Assembly (NCBI GenBank): GCA_028554795.2
Contig: CM068825.1
Location: forward strand, 94,598,451 to 94,662,450
Origin: Sinohyriopsis cumingii
Taxonomy: Eukaryota; Mollusca; Bivalvia; Unionida; Unionidae
Length of the DNA: 64,000 nucleotides
Direction: 5' to 3'
Notes under the pieces: model-generated
What the model was told of the DNA's origin: nothing
Databases searched by the model: none
What the model saw: the letters and a program-made list of their open reading frames with translations, nothing else
Part shown: in pieces, positions 60,711-64,000 of the stretch
Numbering within the stretch: position 1 is the first letter of the stretch
Layout of the letters: each line of letters starts with the position of its first letter
Position numbers and translations under genes: made by a program

Positions 60711-61244
60711 TTACACAATCGCGGCAGAGTTGTCTCCGTTATCTGCATCTAACACTATTGGGACATAAGAGAATGAAATCCGATTTTTATACTTTTGAGA
60801 AAAAGACGATTTGTATATTTTTTCTGCGACTTTTTGTACTGAAGGTATGCATATGTCAAAATACTTGCCAGCCGCTTTCATTGATTGAAATATTATTTCT
60901 TCGCCGATTTCTGTATTTAAAGATTTAACGACTCTAGGAACTTTTTTACATCTTCCAGTACTTCCTAATATACAATTCTCGCTCTGCTTGATAGCTTGCA
61001 AGTTAAATAAATTATTATTAAGTTTTTGTCCATCAATATGATCGATCACAAGACCATCTTTGTAAAAAACCTCAAATACAAACCTGTGATTGTAATAAAT
61101 TTTTCTCCCAGCTTTAAATTTAAGATAACCAGTATTATTAACTACACCAACTGGTTTCTTCAGCCGACAGTGTCTAATTGTACCATCACAAGATGCTTCA
61201 TAATTCTTGATGATTGGATTTGGGACAAATTCTTTTTGCTCCAT
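60711..61244 (-). CDS. HNH endonuclease with NUMOD-like DNA-binding tail, intact
   Basis: A full-length 177-codon frame. The N-terminal part has the NUMOD4-like EASCDGTIRHCRLKKP. The nuclease core is NHRFVFEVFYKDG, then LVIDHIDGQKLNNNLFNLQA, then KQSEN, the HNH-type zinc-free nuclease pattern with the His of the HRxV block and DHIDG. The C-terminal part contains QSMKAAGKYFDICIPSVQ, which fits a NUMOD1-type helix-turn-helix. Such proteins are homing endonucleases and are common in large DNA viruses and phages. It starts 12 bases after the zinc-cluster gene, in the same operon-like minus-strand cluster. It is unbroken while many neighbours are not. Confidence 0.87.
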   Translation of the reverse strand: MEQKEFVPNPIIKNYEASCDGTIRHCRLKKPVGVVNNTGYLKFKAGRKIYYNHRFVFEVFYKDGLVIDHIDGQKLNNNLFNLQAIKQSENCILGSTGRCKKVPRVVKSLNTEIGEEIIFQSMKAAGKYFDICIPSVQKVAEKIYKSSFSQKYKNRISFSYVPIVLDADNGDNSAAIV

Positions 61245-61256
61245 TTATATGTAATA

Positions 61257-61586
61257 TTATTTGTCTAAATTATAATTTTTCTTCAAATGTGGATATATAG
61301 TCTTCAGAGTTTTTATAACCTTATCAATGACCTTGACTCTGTCAAGGGTGTTATTATTTTTGTCATAATAACGTTTTAACTCGCTATATCTCTTACCATC
61401 ACAACGCGCGCACAGCTGTGTTTTCCTTTTAACTCCAACACCACATCTTAAACAGGGTTGTGGACCAAGACTTCCTCGTCGTACACTTCGCAAATGTTGA
61501 CCGCAGAATTCATTTACGCAGGATTTGTTACAAGGAATTGAAGATCCTACCATCAGCCATTTGCACTGATTTTGTAATTGAGTCAT
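61257..61586 (-). CDS. Small cysteine-rich (zinc-binding) protein, intact
   Basis: A 109-codon open frame. Cysteine/histidine-rich segments are CKWLMVGSSIPCNKSC, CGQHL and CLRCGVGVKRKTQLCARC. These could form two or more zinc sites (CxxC and CX(n)C spacing). The C-terminal third is a basic helix (VIDKVIKTLKTIYPHLKK). No enzymatic motif is visible. A DNA- or RNA-binding regulatory role is possible but unproven. It reads divergently from the polymerase gene at 61630, sharing an AT-rich 43-base spacer. Confidence 0.65.
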   Translation of the reverse strand: MTQLQNQCKWLMVGSSIPCNKSCVNEFCGQHLRSVRRGSLGPQPCLRCGVGVKRKTQLCARCDGKRYSELKRYYDKNNNTLDRVKVIDKVIKTLKTIYPHLKKNYNLDK

Positions 61587-61629
61587 TATATAAAATATTC
61601 TTTATTTAAATACTTGTCTGAAATATAAT
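61587..61629. promoter_or_regulatory. Divergent AT-rich promoter region
   Basis: The 43-base gap between two divergent start codons (minus-strand gene start at 61586, plus-strand start at 61630) is almost pure A/T and contains TATATAAAATATT. It is a likely bidirectional promoter; this is inferred from arrangement. Confidence 0.5.
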
Positions 61630-64000
61630 ATGGAAGAGTTTGAGATATTATCCATAATCAAGCCTTGGAAAACTTCCAGATTCGATCTTGACATACTAAC
61701 TCCTGACTTACGGAGACGAGCTCTGACTGATCTGATTAATATTATCAGGGATGCTAAAAAAGAATTTCGTGATGATGGAACGTCTCACACATGGCCTACA
61801 TTCAAAATTATACGCAACACCAGAGGTGTCGACTCTGTCAAGGACAAAGTCATCGACAAAGGTGTGGACGAAGTTATTGATGCTACAATGAACGATACGC
61901 GGGCGAAAACGATTATCGATTATATCAACGATCAGAAATATTTTTTCAGAATGAAGTTTATTGTGCTAGCAGATTCCGCTACGTGGATAATTGTGACAAA
62001 CGTGACCCTGTCCTTGCTAATGGAAAAACCGTTTTGTTAAGTAAAAATTCCAAGCCAGGAAAGCTGAGTGGTATTGACAGACCATATTATGTTCAAGCGT
62101 ATCCTGTGACCGAAGTTGTTTATGGAATTTATCAGCTAAATGATAAATCCAACATCAATGATCTTGCACCAATTAGATTTTCAAGGTTGAATTGTGTAGC
62201 CGAACGAGTAATTGAGCATTTTACAAATGCGAAGCGTGGAAATGGGTTAACTAATCAGCGACATGAAAAAATAAACAAATGGGTCGAATCGGTTAAAGAT
62301 ACCGGAGCTACAATAAATGATGTTGCCGAGTTATCAAGTAAATTAAAATTTCCAATAATAGTAAAAACGTTAACCGGAGAAGTTTTATATGAATCAAAGA
62401 ACAAGGGAAACGGAACTCCTATTGAAATTATTGATCATAATGCTCACGCCTGGACTAGCGCAGTAACACTATTTCCACGGAATCGTACTGTAAAATTTTG
62501 CCCCTCAGAAATTATGTTTCATTTTATTTAAGCGTTAAGTAAAAACGATCCTGTGTCAGTGTGGTTATTTAAAAGTTCTGATGAAGAATATGATCAATTG
62601 GTAAGACCCACCGGCGATTTATATCGTCGAGAATCTCTTGATGAAACAATGAGAAAACTCGCGAAAAGATTTTCAACAGAACACATTAACGAGTTGCTCT
62701 GCAACTGTTTCACAGTTCCGTCAGTCGCAGATCATTTTGCCAGAGAGAAAAATTCGTGGAAACCAACACGAATTCGATGTCTCGGGGATGTTCAAGCTAG
62801 TTGTGTCTAATACGGGCATGGCGGTTTGTGGAATACTAGGTATGATCGTGACGGTATGATATCCGTTGACATGATCGCGTGTTATCCGGGGAGTTTTCTT
62901 GGTTACGGAGAATGTCATAGATATTTTGCGCGGTTTGGACATCCCATGAACGAGATGCCAAGAGTTGCCATAAACGGACCGTTACCCGATTTTGATCTAA
63001 CTGGATTTGCTCGTGTTTCTTCATTCGAATTCTCCAGTGATCTTCATCCGGTTTGTTATGTTTGGTTTGGCAGACATTTTTCAGAAAAACGCTGGGCGCC
63101 AATAGTATTATTACGATATATGCTTGACAGTAAAATATTAATATCGCTGACGTCAGCGAAGCAATTATATAATATCGGACACAAACTAAAGTTTGGTTAC
63201 CAACGTCACAGCGTATCAGTCTTGATGAGGTCATCGAAGAATATAAGCGTGAATGTCCAAATGTTCCTATTGATGTCATCGTTAATAATGCTTCTAATAT
63301 TCTTAAGATTAAACTCGGTAACAGCGAAAATACTGCAAAGGATCTCGTAGAAAAATAATCGGTAAATTTACTCAGGGTGGCGTATATGATCATAAACGGC
63401 ATTGTGCAAGATTAATTATGAATCCCGAATAAATATGAATTTGTGGTCGCTGATGCAGCAGCGAAAAATATATTTTGTAATGGGGAAGACGCTTACTTAT
63501 CAGAGTTGCCACGGATTCATTTTATATCGATAAAAAATATTTAGAATTACTGGCTCGGTTTACGAGTACTGATGCATTATGGGGTTCGTGGAGAATAAAA
63601 GAAGAAACGTTACATAATTATTGTGAATCCGCGGATGTTGCGGTTAAAGATATTTATTATAGCAATCAGATATCAGAATTGTCGTCTGCGGCGTCCATGT
63701 ATGATCCAGTATCTAGATACAAAACCGTTTATTTAAGCGGTTCGGGAGGTTTTGGTAAGACAACAAGAGTTATTGAATTATTTCAACGGAATTGCGATGA
63801 CATGATTGTAATAACACCAATACATAGACTTGCAAGAGAAATGAAACAACGAGGAGTCAATTCTTGTACTTTTCACAGCTTTTTCAAATACAGCGGTGGC
63901 ACGTGGACTCCTGATCGAATGGGCGAGAAATATATTCCAGGTATCATCATTTGGTATGAGATCTGCACAGTGTCGCTAGATATATTAAAAATGTTTCTCG
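61630..64000 (+). pseudogene. B-family polymerase / SF1-like helicase fusion, interrupted and running off the window
   Basis: The ATG at 61630 starts a 136-codon open segment (MEEFEILSIIKPWK). Coding continues through frame changes and stops near 62030, 62531, 62810, 63200-63350 and 63500. The central part contains MISVDMIACYPGSFLGYGEC (62856 onward), a match to motif A of B-family DNA polymerases (the Asp with the following YP), then RVAINGPLPDFDLTGFARVS. The last open stretch, 63505-64000, has a Walker A (SGSGGFGKTT), then VITPIHRLAREMKQRGV and TFHSFFKYSGG. This order fits an SF1-type helicase. At the motif II position the sequence is IIIWYEICTV, with Tyr where Asp is expected. A PolB palm followed by a helicase in one gene is unusual. 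The gene continues past 64000. Confidence 0.65.
63505..64000 (+). CDS. SF1-like helicase segment of the replication gene, 3' incomplete
   Basis: Within the interrupted replication gene this is the last open frame, continuing past the window edge. It carries Walker A at about 63736-63765, the threonine/histidine region VITPIHRL and the TFHSFF block, spaced as in RecD/Pif1-type SF1 helicases. Motif II appears degenerate (IIIWYE). It is listed separately because it is open at the window end and may be intact downstream. Confidence 0.6.

Overview
The window looks like nuclear DNA of a marine invertebrate, most likely a mollusc and perhaps a bivalve. It is AT-rich and intron-rich, with many microsatellites. 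It carries several tRNA-derived SINE families, hAT elements, LINE and Ty3/Gypsy debris, and two multi-exon animal genes. The organism call is inference from gene structure and repeat style; no marker gene settles the species.

Left part (1-12.4 kb): a two-exon selenocysteine glutathione peroxidase on the + strand (exons 1603-1836 and 11823-12176). Its in-frame TGA sits at codon 44, and a convincing SECIS hairpin with a poly(A) signal lies in the 3' UTR. The 10-kb intron holds a LINE tail, a diverged satellite array, two diverged copies of a duplicated block, and three SINE families.

Middle (12.4-31 kb): no convincing host gene. Two insertions stand out. One is a roughly 2.1-kb hAT element that split a SINE and contains an internal palindrome. 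The other is a 1616-bp foldback element (24614-26229) with about 730-bp inverted arms, AG...CT ends and a perfect 6-bp target duplication. Those are Polinton/Maverick-type ends, and mirrored coiled-coil ORFs lie in the arms.

31-45.5 kb: seven 3'-terminal exons of a cadherin-repeat membrane protein on the - strand, with matching splice phases. They cover about three and a half cadherin repeats, a transmembrane helix and a proline-rich tail. The 5' part of the gene is not recognised. The introns contain two copies of a 1.2-1.3-kb repeat family (a third lies at 26.8-28.0 kb, outside the gene), a perfect-TSD hAT MITE and other repeats. From 45.5 to 52.5 kb there are only repeats, a Gypsy integrase fragment and a decayed THAP-domain exon.

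Right part (about 53.0-64.0 kb, running off the window): an intron-poor, gene-dense block that is an endogenous, partly decayed Polinton-like or adintovirus-like DNA virus. On the + strand are a coiled-coil protein, a capsid-like protein, a small virion-core-like protein, an adenain-type protease, a fibre-like protein with a phage tail-fibre motif, a membrane protein and a penton-like protein. A repeat- and hairpin-rich stretch follows. Then come three - strand genes (a coiled-coil protein, an HNH endonuclease, a zinc-cluster protein). The last gene is a long + strand replication gene with a B-family polymerase-like palm followed by an SF1-like helicase region. Several genes are broken by stops and frameshifts, while others remain open. 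The packaging ATPase, any integrase and the terminal repeats are not visible and could lie beyond 64 kb.
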